Of a stretch of DNA of 64,000 nucleotides, positions 1 to 11,470 are shown in pieces. Position numbers and translations under genes: made by a program. The stretch comes from Apodemus sylvaticus (taxonomy: Eukaryota > Chordata > Mammalia > Rodentia > Muridae), in NCBI RefSeq assembly GCF_947179515.1, contig NC_067495.1, positions 85,648,835-85,712,834 of the forward strand. The letters are read 5' to 3'. Each line of letters starts with the position of its first letter. The stretch's first letter is position 1. The notes below the pieces were generated by a model that was not told where the DNA came from, made no database searches, and was given only the letters and a program-made list of their open reading frames with translations.

Positions 1-264
1 TTTTGCTCTATACTGCTTCACTGAGTCTTTTCAGAACAAGGGGCCACTCCTCCGTTCTTCTTGTACCTCATTTGATGTGTGGATTATGTTTTGGGTATTC
101 CAGTTTTCTAGGTTAATATCCACTTATTAGTGAGTACATACCATGATTCATCTTTTGAGTCTGGGTTACCTCACTTAGTATGATATTCTCCAGCTCCATC
201 CATTTGCCTAAGAATTTCATGAATTCATTGTTTCTAATGGCTGAATAGTACTCCATTGTGTAAT
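1..264 (-). mobile_element. L1 3' end, 5'-truncated
   Basis: Reverse-oriented LINE-1 tail running off the left edge. Positions 1-60 read as the complement of a rodent L1 3'UTR, and about 60-260 as the complement of the last ORF2 codons, including the segments that on the minus strand encode the TMEYYSAI-type and KWMELE-type motifs. It stops abruptly at 264, as expected for a 5'-truncated copy. The same segment recurs near 25.0, 51.2, 60.5 and 60.9 kb. Confidence 0.92.
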
Positions 265-565
265 AAAGGTTTAATAAAGGTTTAAGCACGGTATCTCCAG
301 TCTCTTCCCTTCTGTCCCACCTAGGACCTGCAACTACACATGTTACTCAGACTTCTAAAACAACTCTCACAAAGGATGTCTCAGAAGTCATTTAGGAAAG
401 AACCCCTAAAATCCCAATAATGTTAAAACCAATTTTATTGATTTTACATCTCTATCACCCACAGACATAAAATACTGGATAGCAAGAAACAACTCTTAGC
501 AAAATTTTCTAGGGTAGCCCCCTTAAAATAAGTAAGCAGATTATGTATTGTTTTTCTCCATTTTG
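265..565. other. Unique sequence, no feature
   Basis: AT-rich DNA right of the L1 fragment, with no SINE, LTR or coding signal recognised. A short GTGTGCACACACCTGTGTGTG alternation closes the stretch. Confidence 0.5.
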
Positions 566-757
566 TGTATGTGTGCACACACCTGTGTGTGCCTGTATAC
601 ATGTTTAGGGAGCAGAGATTGATTTTGATATGTTGGATATCTGTCTCACTTAATTCCCACCTTAGTTTTTGAGATAGGATCTGTCACTGAATCTGAAACA
701 CACTAACTCCACTAGTGGCTGGCCATTGAACGGACCTCCAGATATCATCCTGTCACT
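566..757 (-). mobile_element. B4-like SINE, degenerate
   Basis: The right half reads TTTTTGAGATAGGATCTGTC followed by the ACTAACTCCACTAGTGGCTGG type of text, the reverse-oriented B1-like portion of composite rodent SINEs of the B4 group. The left half is heavily decayed. The family call rests on pattern memory, not alignment. Confidence 0.5.
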
Positions 758-837
758 ACCTTTTCAACACTGAGTTTACAGAAGAGGGCTGCTTTGCCCA
801 GCTTTTTAATATGGACAGTGAGCATTTAAACAAGGCA

Positions 838-953
838 ATATATATTAAATTATATATACATATATTAAAAATAATATATATCACTTTACAAACTGAACCA
901 ACATATATATGTATATATGTATGTATGTATGTGTATATATATATATATATATA
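838..953. repeat. AT/TATG-rich simple repeat
   Basis: Alternating TATA, TATG and GTATAT units, purest at 901-952. The two overlapping open frames here encode only Tyr/Ile/Thr runs and are repeat artefacts. Confidence 0.9.
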
Positions 954-2544
954 ATTTTTGCTGTTTTCTGTGAGGCCTTTCAAATTTTAGATGTAATAAG
1001 CCTTAAAAATTGCTCAGTTTTAATGCTGTTAAAGAATATTATACCTCAATTTTCTTTTGTCAAGCAAGTATGTTTCCAGAGGAGTTTTCTACTTTCTGTT
1101 TGATTGCTGGGTTTATCTTGACTTGGTTTAGTTTGATGGAGGACTATATCAGGTTAGTTGGGGTGATTTGAAGTAAGGTAAGATGTATTGATATCTGTCC
1201 ATGCTCTGGCTCAATATAGTAAAATGTGGGAGTGGGCAGACATTTTATAGCTCAACATATACATACTTGAAACCAGCAGAAGCCATGACACATCAAGAAG
1301 ATAACAAAAGCTAAGAGAAATCTGGTTTCTGCTGGGCTATCATTTTGGCCCTTGAAATCTGAGATGAGTGAACTGGACAAAGGAAGTTCAAATTTGGTCT
1401 ATCATGTATTGTTGCTATATATCTTTACTATGGGATGCAGCTTGCTAGTGTTAAGAAAAGAGTAAGCTCTTGATGTTTGTTTGATCTTGATGTAACTTCC
1501 CCTAGGAACCCTCCATATTTAGGAAATGGTATTTTCTTTGTTTATAATACATTAGAAAACAGTAAAGGTGACTTTTATGGAGACTTTGAAGTGCGTTCTT
1601 AAAGAAAAGGAAGAAAAAAGTACAGAAAAGAAAAGAGAAATACACAATTCACAGGAATTTTTAAATACTTAAGGAAATATAAATATTATAGTATCTGAAA
1701 CATTGACAAGTTCCTTAAGTAGACTATTATATTTAATTAACTATACGTTGACTCAAAGAGAACTGTATATTTAATCATTCTAATTTCCATCATTTGGTAC
1801 TTTTTCAGGAGACTAAAATTTCATTACCTCTGATATATCATACAGTAATCATATCTATGCTGAAAGTATATCAAATACAACAATATATTATAACTGCATT
1901 AAAAATAATTGATGGGACCAAGTTTGTAGCATTTTCAATCAAGATAGAAATGAGAAATATATTTGGTTTTCATGCAACAATAAGAACATTTCTACACTTA
2001 AACATATTACATTGGCATTTTTTGCAAGTAAGAGATGAAAATTCTGTTTGCAATATAATTTATTGGTTTTAATATTATGGGTATTTTATTTGGTTTAAAA
2101 AACATCAAATTTAGAGAGTAAATATAATTCAAAAAGCAACTCAAACTTTCAACATAATCACGAAACACCACTCTCATTTCAAATGGAGTAAGAGATAGTT
2201 TGCTGTTGAGCCAAATATGAGTGATCATGGCCTGAGGACTGAGATTTAGGTTCCACATATAACACATTCTGATGTGGGAATGGTTGTATGATGATTTTAT
2301 TGTTACAAAAGAAAAGAATCTCATGAATCATGACATGTTTCAAATATATCAATAGAAATACTACATAGGTGGAGGACACTATGCTATAAATTTTAGAGGC
2401 TATTTGATAACCTTTCTGTTGTTAAACTTTTGAGTTAGTGTTGGTTGTGTGAATACATTCCAAAAGCTTTGTTAGATTACAAGAATGTTAGACCACATAC
2501 AGAGGTGGATAATAGCATGTCTATTAGAAAGACTTAAAGAATAG
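954..2544. other. Unique AT-rich sequence
   Basis: No interspersed repeat, exon-like frame or strong regulatory motif was recognised. Open frames at 1794-2072 (+) and 2007-2324 (-) overlap on opposite strands, lack known motifs and fit chance in AT-rich DNA. Confidence 0.45.
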
Positions 2545-2612
2545 GGCTTAGAGAGATGTCATGGAGATTGACAACTCTTCCTTCTCTTTAAGAGGGTCCA
2601 GGTTTAGTTACT
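2545..2612 (+). mobile_element. B2-class SINE 5' fragment
   Basis: GGGCTTAGAGAGATGTCATG, then a decayed match to the tRNA-derived head of B2 (AAGAGGGTCCAGGTTTAGTTA corresponds to the B-box side). It is cut off where the neighbouring L1 sequence begins. Confidence 0.55.
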
Positions 2613-2615
2613 AAT

Positions 2616-3343
2616 ACTTACTTGGTAGGGGTTTTTTGTTGTTTTTTATTGTTATTATTTTATTTATATACAATAAATAAACCATTGCCACCCCCTTCTG
2701 GTACACCCCCCCACACTGTTTCTCATCCCATTCTTCCATCCCATATCTCCAAGGGGAATGCTCGCCCACAACCAGGCCGCCCCACTCCCTGTGGCCTCAA
2801 GTCTTTTGAGAATTAGGAGCATCTTCTCTCATTAAGGCCAGACCAAGCAGTCCTCTGCTGTGTATGTGTTGGAAGCCTCAGCCCAGGCAGTGTATGCTGC
2901 CTCGTTGGTGGCTCAATGTCTGTGAACTCCCAATGGTCTTGGGTTAGTAGAAACTGCTGGCCTTCCTATGGGGGTTGCCCTCAGACTCAGCTTCTTCCAA
3001 CCTTTCCCTAATTCAACCATAGGGGTCCCCAACTTCAGCCCATTGGTTGGGTATAAGTATCTGTATCTGACTCAGCCAGCTGCTTGTTGGGGCCTCTAAG
3101 AGGGCAGCCATGCTAGGCTCCAGTCTGTAAGCACACCATAGCACCAGTAATAATGTCAGGCCTTAGTGTCTCACAGACTGAGGTGTGTATTTTACATATC
3201 AAAGCAGACCTGACCTCCGGGTTCTCCCAGAATTCCTCACTCCGCTATGATGCATACCTTGTCCCCAACCCTGAAGTTTTCAGCCCAGGAGCCAGGCATG
3301 CTGCCCTACCTCAAGAGACTCTTCCTTATATAATGCAGACATT
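2616..3343 (-). mobile_element. Lx-type L1 3'UTR
   Basis: Reverse-oriented 3'UTR of an old rodent L1. It matches the Lx copy at 57779-58320 block by block: CTGTGTATGTGTTGG, then GTGTATGCTGCCT, CCATTGGTTGGGT, ATCTGTATCTGACTC and CAGTAATA-TGTCA in the same order and spacing. No ORF2 part is visible before the CT tract that follows. Confidence 0.8.
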
Positions 3344-3347
3344 TTGT

Positions 3348-3349
<2 letters not shown>

Positions 3350-3393
<44 letters not shown>

Positions 3394-3412
3394 TCTCCCT
3401 CTCCTCTCTCTC

Positions 3413-3443
<31 letters not shown>

Positions 3444-3491
3444 CTCTCCTCTCTCTCCTCCCTCTCCTCCCTCTCTCTCTCCTCCCTCCCT

Positions 3492-3542
<51 letters not shown>

Positions 3543-3557
3543 CTCTCCTCTCCTTCC
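3350..3557. repeat. (CT)n pyrimidine tract, ~208 bp
   Basis: Nearly pure CT with scattered CCT interruptions. Several overlapping Ser/Leu/Pro or Arg/Glu frames on both strands are artefacts of it. It lies directly upstream of an Lx 3'UTR, in the same relation as the TTCTCC tract at 58800-58912 in the other Lx copy. Confidence 0.97.
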
Positions 3558-3800
3558 TCCTTTTCTCTCAACATCCACCTGTTGCAAGATATTTCCTATC
3601 CATTCACATTGAAGCAGTGAGAGGACAGTGATTGGAGGAAAGAGATGAGGAGGAGCTAGGGGGAGAGAGAGGGGCAGAGGACCACTTGAATGGAGCAGGG
3701 GGCAGCGGGGGGGGGGGGGGGGGGGGAGGAGGGGAGGGGGCGGCGCGGGTAGAGATGCACATATCCAGATGGAATCAGATATAAATCTAATGTAAGGTTG
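3558..3800. repeat. Purine-rich stretch with a 20-G run
   Basis: GA-rich sequence leading into an uninterrupted run of 20 Gs at 3707-3726, then GGAGGAGGGGAGGGGGCGGCGCGGG-like text. The G run can in principle form a quadruplex. The assembly gap starts 74 bases later. Confidence 0.9.
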
Positions 3801-4000
3801 NNNNNNNNNNNNNNNNNNNNNNNNNNNNNNNNNNNNNNNNNNNNNNNNNNNNNNNNNNNNNNNNNNNNNNNNNNNNNNNNNNNNNNNNNNNNNNNNNNNN
3901 NNNNNNNNNNNNNNNNNNNNNNNNNNNNNNNNNNNNNNNNNNNNNNNNNNNNNNNNNNNNNNNNNNNNNNNNNNNNNNNNNNNNNNNNNNNNNNNNNNNN
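3801..4000. other. Assembly gap, 200 Ns
   Basis: Exactly 200 Ns, a round number typical of a scaffolder's fixed gap, so the true gap length is unknown. Frames running through it are meaningless. Confidence 0.99.
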
Positions 4001-4675
4001 TTTAAATTGGCTCATTTCATCTGCAGAGAAATAAAAGCTTATGTAAGGTCTGAAGATATGAAAGCTTCCCAACAAAAGTAAGGTTCTAAAAAAACAAGTG
4101 TTTAAAGGTCTAGGAAGATGTTCTCAGGTTGGTAAATACAAGTTATGAAGGATTTATCTTTTTGTAAACTTAAAAAGATTCTTGTAAGCTTCAGGGAATC
4201 CACTCAAATCTACCTCTCAGACTCAAATGGACTCAAGGTAAGTATTTTCAATTAACAACCTGTTTCCCTCCCCACCTGCCTATTCCTGAGGGTGGGAACT
4301 ATTTCCCTTTCACTTGTCCTGGGATGGACTTCCCCACACCTCCTCCAACTTCTAAGACCATGGGCCTAAGAGCTTCAAACATATACCCACAAAAAGAGTC
4401 TCTCTAAACTCTCTTTTGCCCCTAACATCCAAGTATTCTCTCAGAACCTACATGCAGGAAAATGCCAAAATAGTTACCCACGAGTGCACTGGCCCAGCCT
4501 CACAGACTACTGAAACTGGGCCTGTACACTCCTACCCCAATATGGTCCCACAACTTAGATAGCAGTAAAACAACGAGCTCTTGTTGGACTGGCTCTGGTT
4601 GTGTTGACATTCCAGCTTTTTGTCCACACTCCAAAACTGTGCCCCTATGTCAGCAGGGAGTAATGAATAACCACC
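4001..4675. other. Unique sequence right of the gap
   Basis: No recognised repeat or gene. The stretch is relatively C-rich between 4260 and 4520. A 67-codon minus frame at 4532-4735 has no recognisable motif and overlaps a SINE. Confidence 0.4.
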
Positions 4676-4795
4676 TCTAAATCCATTCCAAGAGATCCAG
4701 CACTCTTCTAACCTCTGAAAGCACCAGAAATACATGCATACATGGCAGGCAAAATATTCTTATACATGATATAATATAAATACACCTTTTTTAAG
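4676..4795 (+). mobile_element. B3/B2-class SINE 3' half
   Basis: ATCCAGCACTCTTCTAACCT, then CACCAGAAATACATGCATACATGGCAGGC-like text, follows the 3' half of rodent B2/B3 SINEs (ctcttctggcct...caggca...catgcaggcaaaa). The tRNA-like head is missing or unrecognisable. Confidence 0.6.
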
Positions 4796-5455
4796 GACTA
4801 AAGGTACCCCCAAGTTAATGTAACTCTGAAATCAGCAACATTCTGACTCTCTGTTGTTAAAAAGTTCTAATGACCTTCACAGAGAATCTTTAACACTGGT
4901 GTATTTTCCTATGAGAATTTCAGTTCATACACTTTCTTTTCATTTTTCTAATGACATAAACTTTCCTAAGGAAAGTTATTTTTAAAAATGTTTTTCTAGC
5001 CTCTCACCTGCCTAATGCATTATTCTTCATGTGTGATATTTTTCATTGTTAAGCACTGTTTATTTCTTAAGGGATTTAAAGAAGTCAACTGTGTCCTTTA
5101 AAAAGTACATGTGATGATGGTATTGAAGATGAGCGTTTAGGAGCATGTTTAAGGTTAGATAAGATCATATGATGTATGCCTATGATCTGAGTCTTGATAA
5201 AGGAACATATTCTCTCTCTTCCTTTCCTTTCTTCCTCTCTCCCTCAAGTTCTGAACAAAGAAGTCATAGGAGCATAGACTGAAATGAATATTGCCTACAA
5301 ATCCACAGGATTCAGATTAAAACTTTCAAGACAACTTGACCTTAGACTTCCCAATCTCTAAAACTGGAAGAAATAAATATATATAAAATGTGTTATCGCA
5401 ACTCAAGGGAGTTAAATGCTCATAAAATTAAATGTAATGTCATTAAACATTGCCT
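4796..5455. other. Unique AT-rich sequence
   Basis: No repeat or coding feature recognised. A TCTCTCTTCCTTTCCTTTC pyrimidine patch sits at 5211-5245. Confidence 0.4.
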
Positions 5456-5760
5456 ACAGGGAGCCAGCCCTGGTGGGAGGTGTTCTTCTTTCTTATTGGT
5501 TCTTCTCAAGGCAATGGAGGGGGTGGGGAGAGGATCCTGGGGCTAAGACTTAGTCTTATGAAATTCTGGGGTAAAATTTTGTCTTAGGAGAGTCAGGGTA
5601 AGACTTTGTCTTACGAGATATTTAGGGTTGCTATATAATAAAAGTTTACTTATCTAAGTCTATGTTACTATGCTATTGCAGCTGACCTGCCTTCTGCATT
5701 CCTCTGAGGCAGAATGCAGTCTCAGGCACTTAGCACCTCATCCTAAAACAGCAGGAGATT
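5456..5760 (+). mobile_element. Possible LTR remnant, unclassified
   Basis: A GC-richer island begins GGGAGCCAGCCCTGG and carries an AATAAA-type signal in CTATATAATAAAAG (about 5635). It holds three related inverted motifs: TAAGACTTAGTCTTA, TTTTGTCTTAGG and GTAAGACTTTGTCTTAC, the last a perfect 7 bp stem with a 3-base loop. The layout suggests a retroviral LTR U3/R, but no TG...CA pair with TSD was found. Confidence 0.25.
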
Positions 5761-6928
5761 AAGTAAAGGGTTAATTTCTAGAGCCTTTTCCCTGTTGTCC
5801 AGATGCCTCTTGCTTGTCAGGCTAGGGGGAAGTAAGGAGCAATAAGCTTCTAGTGAACCAGAAGAGAATAACATTCACAGAAAGAAAAACTTTACATAAG
5901 CAAATATGTATAATCTCACATATGTTCATAATAGCTTCAAACATGCAGACTTGTCTTTTTTATTGAAAAGGGAAGTAAAAACACTTTATGATAAAATTAA
6001 AGATTTACATGGAAAATATTTCAGATAAACACTTTAAAATTGACAGTTTTCATAGAAAATTAAAGAGTAAAGTGGTACACATTTCCACACAAATTCATCT
6101 GGGCCCAGCTTTCACACATTCTCACAATTACATATTTACACAGACATGCATGAATTCTCACAATTACATACTTACACACATCATACTTACATATACATAT
6201 GGAACAAAAGACCAAGCACCGGTGCAGAAGTAACTCACTCATTCTGGATGAAAAATGAGCTTGAATCTTTATTGCATAGAGAAAGAAAAAACTTCCACCA
6301 TTTTAATGCTAAATGAATTAAAACCATGTCTGTAAGAAAAAAAGCTTTGTTTCTATTAATAGGACTAAGTCTGTCTTGTCCTTACCATGGGACCTGTTCT
6401 GTCCCATAGTAAGGGGAAGCCTGCCTGCTCCTTCTGCTCTCTGCAGTATCTTATTTTTTCCTCTTTCCCTCTGCATTTTGCATATAGCTCTCTTAATTTT
6501 TTTATGTTACCCATAGTTTCTAAGTTATTCCATTCTGCATTCTCCTTCTGATCTTGTTCTCTTCTGACTGAAAACTTCTCCACAGTTCAGTTCCTCTCTC
6601 AGCTCAGTTCTTCTCACCTAGTTCCTCTCACCTCAGTTCCTCAGTTCTGTCTCTTCTCTTTGTCCTCAGCCCTTAAACATCTTTCAGAATACATGATCAC
6701 ATGTTACAAAGTTCATCACAAGTTCACACAAAGGGTCAAATCATAAATTGAAATAGGAGTTTACAACAGAGAATGTTTACATGCATATCCATTAGAAGTA
6801 ATTATCTAGCTAAGTATCTATCACCTGTATTAACTCTACAAGTTCAACCAAGGTTTAAAACCATAATTAGCTTACAAGTCAAGTTTTGTATGGATAAAAC
6901 CAGTCAATATTTTATCTTCTGTTTTAGC
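5761..6928 (-). other. Unclassified region, possibly ERV-like
   Basis: On the minus strand there is an AG-rich leader (about 6670 to 6560), a 72-codon charged frame (6583-6365) and CAATAAAGATTCAAGCTC at about 6270, which looks like a polyadenylation signal. Leader, short frame and poly(A) signal in this order fit the end of a retroelement, but I recognise no family and no protein domain. Confidence 0.25.
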
Positions 6929-7461
6929 ACCTATAATAAAAGTTCCCTTTTTATGACCTTTGGTTAATTGTTTTATAACATCTTGGAATGTGCTCTGAGT
7001 AGGAGACAATCAGGTTACCATTTAAGAGTAATTAACTGGTGACACTTGGGAGATTGGCAGAGTTTTTGTTGCAGTTTTGACTATCAGAAAAGGACCTAAT
7101 AGAAGTTTCACTATAAAAGATCAGTGATAAAATAATCACTGATATAATTTTAGGAATTCTTATAGGATCATCATTAAGACTTAACTCATCTATTTGTCTA
7201 TATAGCATTACTACAAGACAGTACATCTTCACGGATCTGTGAAGATCTGCTCCAAAGGGGTGTGCCACCACTTAGTGATTGTTATTTATGTTTAGTAATA
7301 ACAGAAAACATATTCATAGCAGGAATCTTTCCTAAAATGAATCCTTTACAGCCTTGCTTAATAAGGGTGCACCTATCACAGATTATATAATAATCCAAAA
7401 CAGGCCATTTCAGGATAATCACCTGCTAGTTATTAGCTTGTCCCATTATGGCTCCTGACAT
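6929..7461. repeat. Direct repeat copy A (~533 bp)
   Basis: From GCACCTATAATAAAAG to GGCTCCTGACA this block is repeated at 8554-9091 in the same orientation, at roughly 85% identity by eye with small indels. The two copies exactly bracket an L1 fragment and neighbouring sequence. The family is unknown. Both copies hold short minus-strand frames that align with each other, so they may derive from a coding ERV segment. Confidence 0.85.
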
Positions 7462-8487
7462 ATTCCCAAAAGGTGCTCAAACATATAACAAGGACACATA
7501 ATTCACTATGTTCATAGCAGCCTTATTTATGATAGCCTGAAGCTGGAAACAACCCAGATGTCCCTCAAAAAGGAATGAGTACAGAAAATATGGTAGATTT
7601 ACACACTGGATTTCTACTAAGCTATTAAAAGCAATGACTTCATGAAATGCACAGGCAAGTGAATGGAACTAGAAAATACCATCCTGAGTGAGGTAACACA
7701 GTCACAAAAGAACACACATGGTATGTACTTACATAAGTGGATATTAGGAAAAGCTTGTAAAATCTAAGATAAAATCCACAGACCATATGAATCTCAAGGA
7801 GAAGGAAGACCAAAGTGCGGATGCTTCAGTCCTTTCTAGAAGGGGGAACAAAACAACCTCATAAGGTAGAGGAAGGGTGGGACTTCAGAGGAAGAGAGTA
7901 GAGGGAGAGGAAAAGAGGGGGTAGGATCATGTATGGGAGGATACAGAGAAGATATACAGCAGGTCAGGAATTTTAACAGAGGTGGGTAGCAATGGGGGAT
8001 GGGAACTTGGGGTAGCCACCACCAAGTCACAGATGCCAGGACATCAAGAGGCTCTCAGGACCCAACAGAGATGACATTAACTGAAATACTCTACAAAGGG
8101 GAGGGAGAACCTGTTGAGACCATATCCAGAGGTTAGGCATGCTCCATGCCCTGCCTTTCTCCCCCACCCTCGTAGAGGGATGGGGATACCCACTTATCTC
8201 CAAAATTTTAACCCAGAATTTACCCTTTCTAAAGGAAATACGTGGACAAAGTGGAATAGAGACTGAAAGAAAGGCCGTTCAGAGACAGCCCCACCTGGTG
8301 GTCCATCCCATATGCAGCCACCAAACCTAGACAGTATTGCTGATGCCAAGAAGTGCTTGCTGAAAGGAACCTAATACAGCTGTCTCCTGAGAGGCCCTGC
8401 CAGAACTTACTGATACAGATGCAGATACTTGCAGCCAACAATTAGACTGAGCAGAGAGACCACAATGGAGGAGTCTTCTATTCTTCT
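7462..8487 (+). mobile_element. L1 3' part (ORF2 end and 3'UTR)
   Basis: Starts inside the ORF2 C-terminal region (TATTCCCAAAAGGTGCTC), passes the FIAALFMIA-like, TMEYYSAIK-like and KWME-like segments in decayed form and ends ORF2 near 7735 (AAGTGGATATTAGG). A 3'UTR of mixed type follows, including GATGCCAAGAAGTGCTTGCTG and CTGTCTCCTGAGAGG. It breaks off near AATGGAGGAGTC with no A-tail, so its 3' end is not a normal L1 terminus. Confidence 0.85.
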
Positions 8488-8553
8488 AATGATATATTTT
8501 GTTGTGTAAAATATGTTTTTTTTTTTAGTTTATGATGTTGCCACTTTTTGTGG
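8488..8553. other. Short linker with T-run
   Basis: Sequence between the broken L1 3'UTR and direct repeat copy B. It holds a run of 12-13 Ts near 8516-8528 and no recognised element. Confidence 0.4.
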
Positions 8554-9091
8554 CACCTATAATAAAAGTTCCCTTTTTATGACCTTTAGTTAATTGTTTT
8601 ACAACCTCTTGGAATGTGCTCTGTGTAGGAGAAAATCTGGTTGCCATGTAAGAGCTATTAACTGGTGACACTTGGGAGACTAGCAGAGTTCTCACTGCAG
8701 TTTTGACTATCAGAAAGGACCTGATAGCAGTCCTGTTATAAAAGAGCTTAATAATCACAATTCTAATTTTAGGAATTCTTATAGGATCATCATTAAACCT
8801 AAGTCATTAAACTTAAGTCATCTATTTGTCTACAGAGCATCACTATAAGATCCGTCTTCGTGGATCTGCAGAGATCTGCTCCAAAGGGGTATGCTATTAT
8901 TTATTGATTATTATATGTGTTGAATAATAACAGGAAAAGCATATTAATAGCAGGAATCTTTCCTAAAGTGAATCCCTCACAGCCTTGCTTAATGAAGGCT
9001 CATCTGTAGCAGATTATATAATAATCTGAAGCAGACCATTTCAGCATGATCACCTGCTAGTATATTAGCTTGTCCCATTATGACTCCTGAC
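8554..9091. repeat. Direct repeat copy B (~538 bp)
   Basis: Second copy of the block at 6929-7461, from GCACCTATAATAAAAG to GACTCCTGACA. Compared with copy A it has a small internal duplication around TAAACCTAAGTCATTAAACTTAAGTC. Such divergence means the duplication is old, or that the two copies are independent fragments of one repeat family. Confidence 0.85.
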
Positions 9092-10429
9092 AAAACATAA
9101 ATAAAGTGGAAGATCTATTGAGAAAATCATAGAGGTCAACCAAAACAACATGCCATAAAGTGTTTAAAGTTCACAGCTACTGATACTTCAGACTGATATT
9201 TCCTCTGTTCAGTGCAGTCAAAGACAAGATAGAACATGCTGAATAATACAGGTAATACAGGATTGATGATTTTGAAATAAATAAACACATGTTCTGCCCA
9301 TTTGTCTGTATACATAATACAAAAATATAGAGATTATGTGGAAAAACTCTCAGAGCCAGCCCAAGAATAATGTGCTTAGCCATAGAAGGCATATGGTAGG
9401 GTCAGTATTTCAGCAACAGTCATTAAGACCCATCATTTTGACCAACCCCAGAACATGTCCTCATCCTTTTTCAGATTTTAAAAGTATCACTCTGCTTCTA
9501 GGAGCATACATGTCCATCTTGGTGGATACAAAAGCTTAAGAATTAAAATTCTTGTTAATCAATTTTGCTGAAATAACTGAGTTGGAGGATATTAGTTCAG
9601 ACTGAGGGAAACCATTTTCAATCACTCACCAGGAAGTTACAGAGTAAACTTGTCACTTTCAATAAACCTGAAAACATCTATCAGTAACAACTGAAAAATA
9701 TGAGGTTTCTGAAAAGAAAGGTATCCCCATTACTCTTACAGTTTCTTTTAAGATTGTAAGTGGAACATGGATTTTTGTCTTGTGGGGGGCACTTTCCATT
9801 ATGTAGGTACCAAGTACCGAGTAAGAACATTTTTCTGGTCCTTTTAGAATCTTAGAATTCAGATCTTACAGATCTGGGCAACTATCAAGAATAAACTGAT
9901 ATACAGAGAGTCTGAAGTTTTTCTTTGTGATTACATCCCTGACATCATCTTGCTTTCTCGTTTTTCCATTCTCAAAAATGAATACAGATAATATGATCAT
10001 GGATACATTTGTTCAAGCCCATGGTGTATACACCCCCAGAATGAGCCCTAATGTAAAGGACTATGAATAATTTCTGATGTGTCACCTGAAGCTCATCAAT
10101 TGTAACAAAGAATAATCCTCTGCTCAGGGATGTTGAGGGTGAAGATAGGAGACTATGCACCTGTAAAACAAGGGGGATATACTATAAAGCCTCTATACCT
10201 TGTTGTGTGCCTAAAAGTGCTCAGCATAATGAAGGCAAATATAAAAGATGAATATAGAAAAAATAAACTTTAATATGTAAACTTTCTTATTAATTATGTT
10301 TAAACTAATTGGCATGTTGCTGTTTTGTAAGAAAAGAAAGGTAAGGAATAAACAAGACAAACCCAAAATCATTTTTTTAATTTAGAGTTCTTGTACAACT
10401 CTCAATGCCCTCAAGTACTGAAAGGCTTA
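9092..10429. other. Unique sequence
   Basis: No interspersed repeat, exon-like frame or strong motif recognised in this AT-rich interval. Confidence 0.4.
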
Positions 10430-10740
10430 ATTAAGTATATTTTTTCTATTCAAAATTCTTCCCAAATATTTTCTGGTTTAATTGTCACTGTATAAAAGAA
10501 GTTGCCATGTATACGAGCGTAACCATGGTATCCTTCGTATTATCTGCATAATGCATGTGTAATTCATTCCTGTGCAAAACATAATTAGAATGTAGCATAA
10601 TTCCATCTCTCCTGAAGCATCGCTATTGTATGAAATGTATGCAGTCAAATTATAGATGCTGCCATAAATGGGAAAGAAGGGAAAAAAGGAATACAAAACA
10701 AAAAAATTGTTTAGTATTATTTGATGATTTCGCGACCACA
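10430..10740. promoter_or_regulatory. Candidate conserved non-coding element
   Basis: A repeat-free stretch dense in AATTA/TAAT and ATGCAT-type motifs (CTGCATAATGCATGTGTAATTC is split by few other bases). It keeps about six CpGs (10514, 10518, 10535, 10624, 10732 and 10734, all approximate), while the flanks have almost none. This profile resembles many vertebrate enhancer-like elements, but conservation cannot be measured here. The call is inference only. Confidence 0.25.
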
Positions 10741-10859
10741 GATTCAGTCACAAATCTTCTCAAATAACATCTCTGACTTGCAGAATCCTCTCCATTCTAA
10801 TATGTGTTTCTAGCTTATGACCAAAAGGTGGCAGTGTTCCATCTCATATAAGTTTGCCA

Positions 10860-11470
10860 TTTAGACTGAGGTACTGTAGTCAATCTGTAATGTTCTCCAC
10901 TGGAGCTAGCAAGGCGTGCATCATTAACCATTCTGCTTCACAGGCCTTGATATCTAGAGGATCAGACCAGCAGCTACACTGACATAACTCATTAGGAAAC
11001 TGTTGTAAATAAGAATCTTGTAGAAAAGTGTAAGGGCAGGTTAAATTAGCTCCCCCACCTTGGAAGAATAAAAGAAATCCTTGTGACTGACCTGCCACTG
11101 GGAAGAAAGAAATTCTATTTGCATCACAAAAGATGGAAGCATTCCACCAAACTCCCAGACAAGCTTCAGCTATGAGGCTGGCATTCCATTCATTCTTCTC
11201 TCCAAATTTCATCCGAGCAAGGTGATTTATTCTCAGGAGCATGACCGACATGTTTTCTTATTCAGCTGGTCAGACAGCCACAAGCACATCTTAAATAGCT
11301 ATGGGAAATGGTTTTAACTGACCTTACAGGGTCTGATTAAGGGCAAGACAGGTGTCTTCCTGAAACAAATTATCGCAAATGAAATTTAAAACACAACAAC
11401 AGCAACAAAACCTGGCTGGAGGCTTTACCCAATGTCTCATCTGCATCCAACAACAATTCTTTTGGGCTTA
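10860..11470. promoter_or_regulatory. Second candidate conserved stretch
   Basis: Repeat-free sequence of mixed composition with a perfect octamer ATTTGCAT at 11117-11124 (POU-factor consensus) and an ACAACAATTCTTTTG Sox-like site near 11450. The longest non-repeat open frame of the window, 123 codons on the minus strand (11251-10880), lies here. It shows no domain, no splice context and no obvious signal peptide, and is more likely fortuitous. Confidence 0.2.

Noticed and set aside
3153..3631. Five overlapping open frames on both strands, up to 155 codons
   Set aside because: They consist of Ser/Leu/Pro or Arg/Glu repeats produced by the CT tract.
3656..4075. 139-codon minus and 78-codon plus frames
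   Set aside because: They run through the 200-N gap and have no real sequence support.
10880..11251. 123-codon minus-strand frame, the longest outside repeats
   Set aside because: No domain, no promoter or splice context and no recognisable homology. A length of this order can arise by chance in 64 kb.
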